Source: CALVNN01 sp964393975
Lineage (GTDB): Bacteria; Bacillota; Clostridia; Christensenellales; UBA1242
Reading direction: 5' to 3'
DNA: 64,000 nt
NCBI GenBank assembly: GCA_964393975.1
Contig: CAYMVO010000005.1
Span: forward strand, 1-64,000
Positions 33,560 to 41,854 of this stretch are shown one piece after another. The translations under genes were made by a program, and so were the position numbers. Each line of letters starts with the position of its first letter. The first letter of the stretch is position 1. The notes below the pieces were generated by a model. The model had not been told where the DNA came from, ran no database searches, and saw nothing but the letters and a program-made list of their open reading frames with translations.

Positions 33560-34687
33560 TTAAATGATTTCTTTTACCGCTTGTATAAACTTATCTATTT
33601 GCTTTATCGTGTTTCCTCTACCAATGCTCGCACGCACCACCCCACCATCTATCGTACCTAAAAACCTATGCACGAGCGGTGCACACTGAAGACCACTACG
33701 AACGGCGATATTGTATTTATCGTTTAGTATATCAGCCACCTCGCTAGCATCCTTGCCCTTTATATTAAATGCCACCACTCCATTAGTCGCACTATCTGGA
33801 GTGTACACGATCACACCGTCTAACGCCTTAAGCCAGCTAATTATCTTTTGCGTTAGATATTTTTCCTTGTAATCTCTTATATCCAATGTTTTATACGCAT
33901 ACTCACAACCTTTACCCATAGATATTATAGGAATTATCGGTAATGTACCGCTCTCTAGCCCTTCAGGTATGCCGTTTGGTTGCTTTAAGCTCTCAGAAAA
34001 AGTACCCGTCCCTCCATACTTTATAGGTGCTAAGCTAACCCCCTCACCTATCACCAAAGCACCTATTCCACAAAGCCCATACAGTCCCTTATGCCCCGCA
34101 AGCGCTAGCATATCTATGCTTTGCGATTTTATATCTATTTTTTCGTGACCAGCCGACTGCGCCCCGTCCACCAAAAATAATAGACCTTTTTCTTTTGCCC
34201 ATTTACCTAGCGTACTTATATCTTGCTTGACACCTACGACATTGCTTATATGGTTGACTATTAGCATATATGTGTTGCTTTTTAACACCGCCTCCAGTTC
34301 TTCGGTAGTTATAACAAAATCTTTTGATTTTGGACTAACGACTGTATAATCTATCTTGCCTTGCTCTTTTAGATACTCCAGTGTCCTCAAAACGGAATTG
34401 TGTTCAAAACAAGTCGTTATGATATGACCGCCCTCTCTCGCACTACCCCTTATCGCAAGATTAAGACTCTCAGTACACCCACTCGTAAATACCACCCTAT
34501 CAGGTTCACCACCAAACGCCTTCGCTAACACCTCTCTCACATCATACACCGCATCCGCACTACGACGACTCGCCGTATGCCCACTACGCCCCGCATTAGC
34601 GGTATGCAAAAATAACGCCTTTAAAACCGCCCACTTCACACTCAATGGTTTATAATAAGTGGACGCCGAATTGTCTAAATATATCAT
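33560..34687 (-). CDS. Cysteine desulfurase-family (class V) PLP enzyme
   Basis: A 375-residue aminotransferase class V protein. It begins with the typical IYLDNSAST, carries the PLP-lysine in LAGHKGLYG, the SGCTESLNLAIRG segment, and the sulfur-acceptor cysteine in RSGLQCAPLVHR, followed by VRASIGRGNT. This fits the SufS/NifS-related 'EF2568-type' branch common in Firmicutes, which provides persulfide sulfur for clusters or selenium metabolism. No scaffold (SufU/IscU) or tRNA-thiolation gene is adjacent, so the acceptor pathway is unknown. Confidence 0.88.
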   Translation of the reverse strand: MIYLDNSASTYYKPLSVKWAVLKALFLHTANAGRSGHTASRRSADAVYDVREVLAKAFGGEPDRVVFTSGCTESLNLAIRGSAREGGHIITTCFEHNSVLRTLEYLKEQGKIDYTVVSPKSKDFVITTEELEAVLKSNTYMLIVNHISNVVGVKQDISTLGKWAKEKGLLFLVDGAQSAGHEKIDIKSQSIDMLALAGHKGLYGLCGIGALVIGEGVSLAPIKYGGTGTFSESLKQPNGIPEGLESGTLPIIPIISMGKGCEYAYKTLDIRDYKEKYLTQKIISWLKALDGVIVYTPDSATNGVVAFNIKGKDASEVADILNDKYNIAVRSGLQCAPLVHRFLGTIDGGVVRASIGRGNTIKQIDKFIQAVKEII

Positions 34688-34806
34688 TTTATACCCTCCT
34701 TAAATTCTCTATATAGTATGATTAAACATTCTTTTTCGTTAATTAATGTATTTAAAGTCAATTTTAAAAAATTTAGAATAAACTAGTAAATAAGGAGTCT
34801 ATTTAT

Positions 34807-34953
34807 ATGAAAGATTGTTACGATGAAGCATTACTCGCCACCGCTATTGCGTGCAAATTGCACGACACATATACCAAAGAAGACCTACACTGTCTAATCA
34901 GTTTTATGCGTTTACTCATGAATAACCTTGAATACTTTATCTATAGAAAATAG
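34807..34953 (+). CDS. Small protein of 48 residues
   Basis: ATG at 34807 follows AAGGAG with correct spacing and the frame runs to TAG 34951-34953. The product begins MKDCYDEALLATAIACKLHD and is helical, with LATAIACKL and LHCLISFMRLLMNNLEY. The pattern recalls short clostridial DUF6774-like proteins (LxTAIANxLA...ELxLLAxxFTQLGDTL), but this is by eye only. Confidence 0.5.
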   Translation: MKDCYDEALLATAIACKLHDTYTKEDLHCLISFMRLLMNNLEYFIYRK

Positions 34954-35002
34954 CTCACCTTAAAGCCCACTTTTCAATCACCTAATACATAGCCCAGCCT
35001 TT

Positions 35003-35299
35003 AAAAAACACTACCCCACATCATATTGGGTAGATACGAAAAGTGCTATCGCTAAAACCAACGCATATTAAAATTACATTCAGCAATAGGATATAAAACA
35101 CAAATGCAAATGTCAACCACGCTTTAGGGGACGCACCTTCGCGGGATCACCCTACACAAATATACTGTTTGTCATTAAAAAAAATTATACAAAGTACTTG
35201 ACCATTTTCTAGTCGACACCAGCGCAAAGACCACTTGCGGTCGAGCGCGATAGCGTTAGTCTATATCCCCGCCCTATATTACAACACCACCTTTTAAAA
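35003..35299. repeat. 297-bp direct repeat, copy A
   Basis: Identical to 37104-37400 except for one base (A at 35056, G at 37157), with no indels. It has internal complementarity: a hairpin CTACCC/GGGTAG near one end, a nested hairpin GCGC-GACC/GGTC-GCGC at 35222-35248, and an 8-base long-range match GCTATCGC (35045-35052) to GCGATAGC (35247-35254). It may be a structured RNA or a recombination site. It lies just beyond the AbiE terminator. Confidence 0.95.
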
Positions 35300-35345
35300 C
35301 ACAATAAAACACACCGCTATGTATCGTTGTACACATCGGTGTATT
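35300..35345 (-). terminator. Terminator of the AbiE operon
   Basis: On minus ACACCG (35337-35342) pairs with CGGTGT (35311-35316) with further inner pairing, followed by GTTTTATTGTGTTTT. Confidence 0.55.
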
Positions 35346-35442
35346 TAAAAGTATATGTTTTATTTTTTATAGTATATTAAGCTAAACGATAGCGTTAGAC
35401 TGACTTACTAAATCAACACCATTTCTTATAAAATATAAAACT

Positions 35443-36342
35443 TTAAAAAATATTAAATTTTATTATTTTTTGAATAATTTTTATCGTCTCTATATAAGGC
35501 ACATTATCGTAGGTTATTAGGCTAGTAATATTTTCATAATCTTGTTTATAAACATCTTTTTTAATTATTTCTTCTAACAATAGACTGATATTATATTTTT
35601 GATGCGCAGAAGTGCAAAATCTTTTTAACTTTCGCAAATTTCTTATTTCTTTAATGTACATCTTTAAATCATCATTAAAATTAATGCTATTAAACAATTT
35701 ATAAACATCATATAGATGTCTAGAATGTAATAAAATATCATTATTTAAATAATAATCACACAAGGCAAAAATTTTATCAACAAAAGTTCTAGTAATAGAT
35801 TGAGTTTTAATCTCAAAAGGCTCAACATCCTTGAATGATATCTTATTTAGTAAATTATTCTTTTTCAAATAATCATAAATTATATTTGAAACATATTTAT
35901 TTTCTATCGGATAAGCGTTTATACTAAACACAGTCTCAATGATAACATTTTGCTTTAAACCATTTGACTCATAAAGCGCTGGATACTTAATTTCAAATTT
36001 ATTATAATCCATACCACTCAAAACATCTTTCTCATTTTCCAAAACAAAACCTAAATCTTTAACAATTTTAACGATACTATGATTTATAGATTTTATATCC
36101 CTTTGAGACAATTTGCTTTCACAAGATAAATCTATATCCTCGGAAAATCGGTTTACCAAACCAAAACATTTTGAAAGTGATGTCCCGCCTTTAAAAACTA
36201 TATTTATATTCGCTTTTGCTATCTCATTTAAAATCAAACTAACAAAATAGTCTTTTTCTATGATTGCTTCGCTAATTCCTTTTTCTTTTGAAATCTTATT
36301 TATTAATTGAGAAAATAATTCTTTATCTTGATACAACTTCAT
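35443..36342 (-). CDS. abiEii: AbiEii-type nucleotidyltransferase toxin
   Basis: Toxin of a type IV-like AbiE toxin-antitoxin/abortive phage infection module, an NTP-transferase of the DUF1814 family. The 299 residues show the family motifs KDYFVSLIL, FKGGTSLSKCF and the catalytic RFSEDIDLS (the D-x-D pair), then a conserved K in the FVDKIFAL helix and SRHLYDVYKL. Better studied AbiEii proteins are reported to modify tRNA ends; this target is unknown. It overlaps the antitoxin stop by 4 bp (ATGA). It is very AT-rich and bracketed by 297-bp direct repeats. Confidence 0.88.
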   Translation of the reverse strand: MKLYQDKELFSQLINKISKEKGISEAIIEKDYFVSLILNEIAKANINIVFKGGTSLSKCFGLVNRFSEDIDLSCESKLSQRDIKSINHSIVKIVKDLGFVLENEKDVLSGMDYNKFEIKYPALYESNGLKQNVIIETVFSINAYPIENKYVSNIIYDYLKKNNLLNKISFKDVEPFEIKTQSITRTFVDKIFALCDYYLNNDILLHSRHLYDVYKLFNSINFNDDLKMYIKEIRNLRKLKRFCTSAHQKYNISLLLEEIIKKDVYKQDYENITSLITYDNVPYIETIKIIQKIIKFNIF

Positions 36343-36944
36343 AGTATCCCCAAAATATATAAATTTTTAATTGTTTTAGATGGATATTCTGTTATATATC
36401 TCATAACTTGTTTTTTATCTACATTATTTAAAAAATATTGACAAATTTTTTCTTTATTAGTTAGTAATATTTCAATTTTTGTAGAGGTAATAAACTCCAA
36501 AAACTGCAACGTCAAGCAATTCTCTTTATCTATATCAACTCTTGATTTTCTCAAAACGACCTCTTGATTTTCTACCTTTATCCTTCTAACCCTTGTAGAT
36601 TCTTTATTCGTCATAATTTCATAAGTGTTTGGTACTTGCATTGTAACCCCGATATAATTCATAAAAGATATACCACAATAAAAACCATATACTTTTTCAT
36701 CATTTTTAATATACTTTTTCTCAATGACTTTAACAGTAGATAATGTGGATCGCCCTAATACAGTCTTAGTAGGAATATAATAAATACCATTCTCAAATCT
36801 TGCGAGGTTTCCCTTATCGATAGATTCTTGAATTAATTGCGATATTCTGACCTTTGATAGTTCACTAAACATAGAACGGATTTCATCTATAAATATTGGA
36901 TTATTCATACTATACTTATTTGCTAAACGCGACACTATTTCCAT
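36339..36944 (-). CDS. abiEi: AbiEi-type antitoxin (DUF6088-like)
   Basis: Antitoxin and probable autorepressor of the AbiE module. The 201 residues begin with a winged-helix DNA-binding part (VRISQLIQESIDKGNLARFENGIYYIP pattern), then FYCGISFMNYIGVTMQVPNTYEIMTN, matching the C-terminal antitoxin domain of AbiEi/DUF6088 proteins. The start has AGGAGG upstream and is driven by a consensus sigma-A promoter. AbiEi proteins normally bind inverted repeats in their own promoter; I did not identify a clear operator here. Confidence 0.82.
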   Translation of the reverse strand: MEIVSRLANKYSMNNPIFIDEIRSMFSELSKVRISQLIQESIDKGNLARFENGIYYIPTKTVLGRSTLSTVKVIEKKYIKNDEKVYGFYCGISFMNYIGVTMQVPNTYEIMTNKESTRVRRIKVENQEVVLRKSRVDIDKENCLTLQFLEFITSTKIEILLTNKEKICQYFLNNVDKKQVMRYITEYPSKTIKNLYILGIL

Positions 36945-36981
36945 AATTACCTCCTACTATATTTTATACCTTTTTAAATAT

Positions 36982-37010
36982 ATTATACTCATTTCAACAT
37001 TTTTTGTCAA
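36982..37010 (-). promoter_or_regulatory. Consensus sigma-A promoter of the AbiE operon
   Basis: Minus strand TTGACA (37005-37010), 17-base spacer, TATAAT (36982-36987): a perfect match to both hexamers. Such strength fits a tightly autorepressed toxin-antitoxin operon. Confidence 0.85.
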
Positions 37011-37103
37011 TAGTAATATAGTATTTTCACATTTATTTTTAACATTTGCCATAGATACATTAAAGCAATCAGCGAGCCTCAAAGCACGTCATCCAATCTA
37101 TTA

Positions 37104-37400
37104 AAAAAACACTACCCCACATCATATTGGGTAGATACGAAAAGTGCTATCGCTAAGACCAACGCATATTAAAATTACATTCAGCAATAGGATATAAAAC
37201 ACAAATGCAAATGTCAACCACGCTTTAGGGGACGCACCTTCGCGGGATCACCCTACACAAATATACTGTTTGTCATTAAAAAAAATTATACAAAGTACTT
37301 GACCATTTTCTAGTCGACACCAGCGCAAAGACCACTTGCGGTCGAGCGCGATAGCGTTAGTCTATATCCCCGCCCTATATTACAACACCACCTTTTAAAA
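37104..37400. repeat. 297-bp direct repeat, copy B
   Basis: Second copy of the element at 35003-35299 in the same orientation, one mismatch over the whole length. It begins directly after the terminator of the neighbouring minus-strand gene, as copy A begins directly after the AbiE terminator. Confidence 0.95.
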
Positions 37401-37404
37401 AGAA

Positions 37405-37446
37405 TATAAAAAACAAACCGCTTTGCATTACGCATAGCGATTTGTA
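37405..37446 (-). terminator. Terminator of the SipW-dependent protein gene
   Basis: On minus ACAAATCGCT (37436-37445) pairs with AGCGGTTTGT (37413-37422) with inner TGC/GCA pairs, followed by TTTTTTAT. Confidence 0.7.
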
Positions 37447-37522
37447 TAAATGATATATTTAATTAGATATAGCACATCAAACCTTGCGACCGCAACCGCA
37501 ACGCAAGTGATTTCTTCACATC

Positions 37523-38371
37523 TTATACAAAGCCAGCATACAGGGTAAAGCTACTAGTCACCTTAGTACTAAAACTATATATTGTACTACAGTTACTATC
37601 AGTGTACCAACCAGTGAATGTATATCCTAATTTGTATGGATCAGCGGGCTTTTCCACTGTACCATTATTATTAAAGAAAGTCTGAGCGATAATGGTGCTA
37701 TTGTTATTTGTAACGAATGTCACTATATGACCATATTCGGGATCGGCGCCAAACGCCTCAGTGAAGATATTAGAGAGGTTACTTATACTCTTATCGGTAA
37801 TATTTTTAGACTGTACAGCTTGCACTTCCGCCCTAAAAACGAGGTCGGTAGGAGCACTTATTTCACCATATAGACCGACTGCGCCTTTGTATGTTACCGC
37901 CCCGCAAAAGGTCGTCGCGTTTGTGGTATTACTAGCGCTATATACAGTAGGTGTTGTCGTCCCATTACTAGTAGTCGCTAGATAATAGTATCCATCTGTA
38001 TGCTTATACCAACTACTAGTACTAATGTTAGTAGTATCAATGCCTTCATAGTTTACTGACAAAAGGAATTTCTTTACATCATCATTCGCTAAGTTATTTG
38101 ACTTGAATACAAGTCTCGCTCTAACGTAGCAATCAGAGGCGCCAGTGTTTTGCTTAAACTTTATGCTATTCACCAACGTATCACCTCTAGCGACATTTGC
38201 CATAGAGTCTGTCATACCATCAAAGGTGACATCTAGACTAACCTTTAACACGCTAAGACTAGTCTCTTTGCTCGCCTTAAAACCCGCCCACGCAAAAGTG
38301 ACACCTATAACGGCGATACACACAAAAGCGACTAATAAAACGATAAGACTCTTATTTCTAAATCTTGTCAT
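37523..38371 (-). CDS. SipW-dependent secreted protein with an InlB B-repeat
   Basis: A 282-residue secreted protein. The N-terminus (charged RFRNK, hydrophobic core LIVLLVAFVCIAVIGVTFAWA) has the SipW-type signal form, and the following TasA/CotN-like region (about residues 30-215) is beta-rich. The last 65 residues form an InlB/Flg_new-type repeat ending GYTFTGWYTDSNCS..FTLYAGFV. ATG 38371 is chosen because the ATG at 38380 touches the GGAGGT site. It has a near-consensus promoter and its own terminator. The SipW-type peptidase at 14182-14742 is the likely processing enzyme. It could be a matrix/fibre protein. Confidence 0.72.
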   Translation of the reverse strand: MTRFRNKSLIVLLVAFVCIAVIGVTFAWAGFKASKETSLSVLKVSLDVTFDGMTDSMANVARGDTLVNSIKFKQNTGASDCYVRARLVFKSNNLANDDVKKFLLSVNYEGIDTTNISTSSWYKHTDGYYYLATTSNGTTTPTVYSASNTTNATTFCGAVTYKGAVGLYGEISAPTDLVFRAEVQAVQSKNITDKSISNLSNIFTEAFGADPEYGHIVTFVTNNNSTIIAQTFFNNNGTVEKPADPYKLGYTFTGWYTDSNCSTIYSFSTKVTSSFTLYAGFV

Positions 38372-38414
38372 ATACTCCATACCTCCAGTAAATACAATAG
38401 ATACATTTTTACTT

Positions 38415-38444
38415 ATTATATAATATATTGCCCATATTTGTCAA
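38415..38444 (-). promoter_or_regulatory. Sigma-A promoter of the SipW-dependent protein gene
   Basis: Minus strand TTGACA (38439-38444), 18-base spacer, TATAAT (38415-38420). Confidence 0.8.
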
Positions 38445-38487
38445 ACAAAAAACATAAATTGTCAAAATATTTTAAAAAAATTCACAA

Positions 38488-39237
38488 TCAAAACTCGCCT
38501 AATAAAAACTGTACTATACTAGGCACCACGAGTCCTGCGGTCTCAGCTCGCAAAATACGCGTCCCTAGTGAGATCGAAGTCGCACCGCGTGTGATGAGAT
38601 TATTCGCCTCTTTTTCACTAAATCCGCCCTCACTACCTACTATGACCGCTACATTCTCACAACCTGACAAATCAATTTCGCTCAAATGCGTACTATGCTC
38701 TAACTCACTAGCAAAAATGATTTTGTCATAATGCAAAACAATTTCGCCATTATTCGCCACCTCGCTAAGCGTATCTAATAGCGAAGAAAAACTAATCGGT
38801 TCGCCCACCTCAATAGTACGAGTACGCCTACATTGTTTACACGCGTCCTTTGCTATGAGGTCATAGCGGTCTTTTTTGTGCGAAAGTTTTGCAGTAGCAA
38901 ACTCACTCTCAAACGGCACGAGTCTTTTGACACCTATTTCTGTGAGCTTTGTTATCAAAAACTCAAACTTTTCACCCTTAAGACACGCTACAAAAACAGT
39001 GACATTTGTCTTTGTCTCTTGCGGTGGGTATTCTATACTCATTACTCGACCTATGGTCTTGTCTTTCTCCACTCTTTCAATCGTGACATTTAGCGTACTA
39101 CCATCATTTGGTAGACACACAATCATATCACCCGCCCTTAATCTAAGCACTCTTGATATATGTATATGCTCTTGTCCTGTAACGGTGATAGTCTCGCCAA
39201 CGTTAGCGGTCATATCCACAAAAAAATATCTTTTCAT
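38488..39237 (-). CDS. rsmE: 16S rRNA m3U1498 methyltransferase RsmE
   Basis: Methylates N3 of U1498 in 16S rRNA. The 249 residues have an N-terminal PUA-like part (HISRVLRLRAGD) and a SPOUT methyltransferase domain with KLTEIGVKRLVPF, QCRRT, VGSEGGFSEKEA and the knot loop SLGTRILRAETA, all diagnostic for RsmE. There is no Shine-Dalgarno; a promoter TATAAT sits so close that the message may begin at the AUG. Confidence 0.94.
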   Translation of the reverse strand: MKRYFFVDMTANVGETITVTGQEHIHISRVLRLRAGDMIVCLPNDGSTLNVTIERVEKDKTIGRVMSIEYPPQETKTNVTVFVACLKGEKFEFLITKLTEIGVKRLVPFESEFATAKLSHKKDRYDLIAKDACKQCRRTRTIEVGEPISFSSLLDTLSEVANNGEIVLHYDKIIFASELEHSTHLSEIDLSGCENVAVIVGSEGGFSEKEANNLITRGATSISLGTRILRAETAGLVVPSIVQFLLGEF

Positions 39238-39243
39238 ATCTTT

Positions 39244-39271
39244 ATTATATATAAAAAAGAGACTTTTGCAA
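39244..39271 (-). promoter_or_regulatory. Promoter of rsmE implying a leaderless message
   Basis: Minus strand TTGCAA (39266-39271), 16-base spacer, TATAAT (39244-39249). The -10 ends 6 bases before the ATG at 39237, so transcription should start at or next to the start codon. Confidence 0.5.
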
Positions 39272-39299
39272 GCAAATTTGTGTAAAAAGCAAAATGTTA

Positions 39300-39328
39300 T
39301 TGCAAAACATCACATTTTGTGATACCAT
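39300..39328 (+). promoter_or_regulatory. Sigma-A promoter of valS
   Basis: TTGCAA (39300-39305), 17-base spacer, TACCAT (39323-39328) with TGA directly before the -10. Confidence 0.6.
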
Positions 39329-39365
39329 AATGTTTGACTATTTTTGAATATATAAGGATAATAAT

Positions 39366-41780
39366 ATGTTGGATAAAAAGTACAATTTTTTAGAAAAAGA
39401 AGCCAAATGGCAAAATTATTGGTTTGATGAGGATATCTACAAGTTTGATGAGGGTAGTGACAAAAAGATTTATTCTATAGACACTCCACCGCCTACTGTA
39501 AATGGCAAGATTCATATGGGGCACGTGTCGTCATACACACACATTGAGACTATCGCTAGACATCATAGGATGAAAGGTGAAAGGGTATATTTCCCTTTTG
39601 GCTTTGATGATAACGGACTACCTACAGAAAGGTATGTAGAGAAGATTATAAAGAAAAAGGCGTATGAACTACCTCGTAATGTGTTTGTGGATACTTGTCT
39701 AAAAGAGTCCGCTGTGCTGGAGGATGAGTTTTTTGCTTTGTATAGGAGTTTGGGGTTTAGTTGCAATCTAAAGCAAAAATATTCAACCATTTCACCAAGC
39801 ACGCAAAAAATCAGTCAAGCATCTTTTCTAGACCTACTTGCAAAAGGATACATTTATCAAGAGGAAGCACCTACACTTTGGTGTACCGAATGTAAAACGG
39901 CGACCGCGCAAAGCGAACTAGAGGACAAGGATATTGATAGTACATTTAACTATATCAAGTTTTTTATTGAGGGGACCAACGAATATGTGACTATTGCCAC
40001 TACTAGACCTGAAATGTTACCTGGTGTGTGTTGTGTGTTTATCAACCCAAACGACACAAAAAACGCTCACCTTTTAGATAAAAAATTAGTAGTGCCGTAT
40101 TTTGGATATTCTGTACCAGTCCTGCAAGACGAACTAGTCGATCCTGAAAAGGGTTCGGGATTAGTAATGTGCTGTACTTTTGGTGATACAGTGGATAAAG
40201 AGTGGCAAAGAAAGCACAAACTCCCTATCAAAAAATGCTTTACTGACGGTGGACTTATGACTGAGCTCGCTGGTGAGTTTGAAGGTATGTATATCACAAA
40301 AGCTAGACAAGCTATCATTGAAAAGTTAAAGGAAAACGACCTACTAATAAAGCAGGAAAATATCACTCACGCAGTATCAACACACGACCGTTGCGGTACC
40401 CCCGTGGAGATTACCGTCAAAAAACAATGGTTTATTGATGTGCTCAATCACAAAGACGAACTCTTAAAGGCAGGTTATGACCTAGAGTGGCATCCAAAAG
40501 CAATGAGGGCAAGATATATAAATTGGGTGGAAAATTTGCAATGGAATTGGTGTATATCTAGACAAAGGTACTATGGCGTGCCTTTCCCTGTGTGGTACTG
40601 CAAGTCTTGTGGCAAGGTAAAGCTCGCATCTTTAGAAGAATTGCCTATAGATCCTCTCCTTACAAAGCCTAGCACACCTTGTGAATGTGGGTGTAATGAG
40701 TTTGAAGGTGAAAAAGATGTTATGGATACTTGGGCTACATCTTCACTCACCCCTTGCATTAGCACCGATCTACGCACATGTAAAGGGCTCAGTGATAATA
40801 TGATGCCTATGGACCTAAGACCAAATGCACATGATAATATCCGTGTGTGGGACTTTTACACAATAGTAAAGAGTTTGTATCATTTTGGCAAATTACCATG
40901 GACCGACCTTATGATATCTGGATATGTTACTAGTTCGGATGGGAATAAATTGTCAAAATCTAAGAGCAACGGACAAATGAGTCCTCAAGACCTTATCAAA
41001 CAATATTCTGCAGATGTTGTGCGCTATTGGGCTGGTGGTCTAACACTAGGTAAAGACACCGCTTTCTCACTCATTCCTTTTGATAATGGTAAAAAACTAG
41101 TCAATAAAATTTGGAATGTTAGCAAATTTGTTTTGTCTTTTCTAGAAGATTATACACCACGAGAAATTACACTAGAAATAATGGATAAATGGATAATAGA
41201 AAAATACAAACAAACCTATGTCAATTTTATTAAAAATCTAGACAAATATGAAATGGCGCTCTCTATCAACAAACTTGAAGAGTTTTTCTGGGAGTTTTGC
41301 GATGATTATGTAGAATTAGTCAAGCGTAGACTCTACAACCCTGATGTGTATGGTGAAGGTGCTTGCGAATCAGCTAAGTATGCGTGTTACTATGTTCTTT
41401 TAGGTTTACTGAAAATGTTTTCTTGCGTACTACCACATATTACTGAGGAAATCTATATGGATTACTACGCTAATAAAGAAAATAAAAAATCTATTCACAT
41501 CTCAGGCTACTTGGATCTTGGTGATAAATATGATGAAAAATTAATTACTCAAGGTGATGAAGTAATGAAAGTCGTTGCCGATGTGAGACAATTTAAGTCT
41601 GAAAATAAAATCTCACTCAAGACCTTTATAAAAGATGCTCACATCACTACTCACGAAATTGAGTTTATGAAGCAAGCAGAAGTGGACCTTAGAGCGGTTA
41701 GTTCAATAAATGAGTTGTACTTTACAGATGGTGATTACTCAATTACTTTTGGTGAAATCATCCCTGATGAAGAAAATTAA
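39366..41780 (+). CDS. valS: Valyl-tRNA synthetase
   Basis: Class Ia synthetase charging tRNA-Val. The 804 residues have the HIGH-type motif HMGH within VNGKIHMGHVSSYTH, the editing (CP1) domain with TTRPEMLPG, zinc-like Cys pairs (CTEC, CKSCGK, CECGC), and KLSKSKSNG as the KMSKS loop. The shape VKSLYHFGKLPWTDLMISG and the short C-terminus without the long coiled-coil tail of standard bacterial ValRS (~880 aa) suggest the compact 'archaeal-like' bacterial form. AAGGAT precedes the start, and a terminator follows the stop. Confidence 0.94.
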   Translation: MLDKKYNFLEKEAKWQNYWFDEDIYKFDEGSDKKIYSIDTPPPTVNGKIHMGHVSSYTHIETIARHHRMKGERVYFPFGFDDNGLPTERYVEKIIKKKAYELPRNVFVDTCLKESAVLEDEFFALYRSLGFSCNLKQKYSTISPSTQKISQASFLDLLAKGYIYQEEAPTLWCTECKTATAQSELEDKDIDSTFNYIKFFIEGTNEYVTIATTRPEMLPGVCCVFINPNDTKNAHLLDKKLVVPYFGYSVPVLQDELVDPEKGSGLVMCCTFGDTVDKEWQRKHKLPIKKCFTDGGLMTELAGEFEGMYITKARQAIIEKLKENDLLIKQENITHAVSTHDRCGTPVEITVKKQWFIDVLNHKDELLKAGYDLEWHPKAMRARYINWVENLQWNWCISRQRYYGVPFPVWYCKSCGKVKLASLEELPIDPLLTKPSTPCECGCNEFEGEKDVMDTWATSSLTPCISTDLRTCKGLSDNMMPMDLRPNAHDNIRVWDFYTIVKSLYHFGKLPWTDLMISGYVTSSDGNKLSKSKSNGQMSPQDLIKQYSADVVRYWAGGLTLGKDTAFSLIPFDNGKKLVNKIWNVSKFVLSFLEDYTPREITLEIMDKWIIEKYKQTYVNFIKNLDKYEMALSINKLEEFFWEFCDDYVELVKRRLYNPDVYGEGACESAKYACYYVLLGLLKMFSCVLPHITEEIYMDYYANKENKKSIHISGYLDLGDKYDEKLITQGDEVMKVVADVRQFKSENKISLKTFIKDAHITTHEIEFMKQAEVDLRAVSSINELYFTDGDYSITFGEIIPDEEN

Positions 41781-41786
41781 TATATA

Positions 41787-41820
41787 AAAAAGCTCACGGA
41801 AATCTTCCGTAAGCTTTTTT
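41787..41820 (+). terminator. Terminator of valS
   Basis: AAAAGCTCACGGAA pairs with TTCCGTAAGCTTTT (one mismatch), followed by TT. Confidence 0.85.
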
Positions 41821-41854
41821 CATAAAATCTTAACGTATCAATATTAGTGGCGCG

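Larger units (their letters stand above)
34954..35442. other. Intergenic region: direct repeat copy A and a terminator
   Basis: Contains the 297-bp repeat (35003-35299) and the terminator of the AbiE operon (35300-35345). I see no coding frame with a ribosome site. Confidence 0.6.
36945..37522. other. Intergenic region: AbiE promoter, repeat copy B and a terminator
   Basis: Contains the AbiE promoter (36982-37010), direct repeat copy B (37104-37400) and the terminator of the SipW-dependent protein gene (37405-37446). No additional gene is seen. Confidence 0.6.

Noticed and set aside
35003..35299. Known RNA such as 6S, SRP RNA, tmRNA, RNase P RNA or group I/II intron
   Set aside because: None of the core motifs of those RNAs is present.
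35003..37400. Insertion sequence or composite transposon
   Set aside because: The repeats carry no transposase and no terminal inverted repeats that I can identify; only the direct-repeat bracket is supported.
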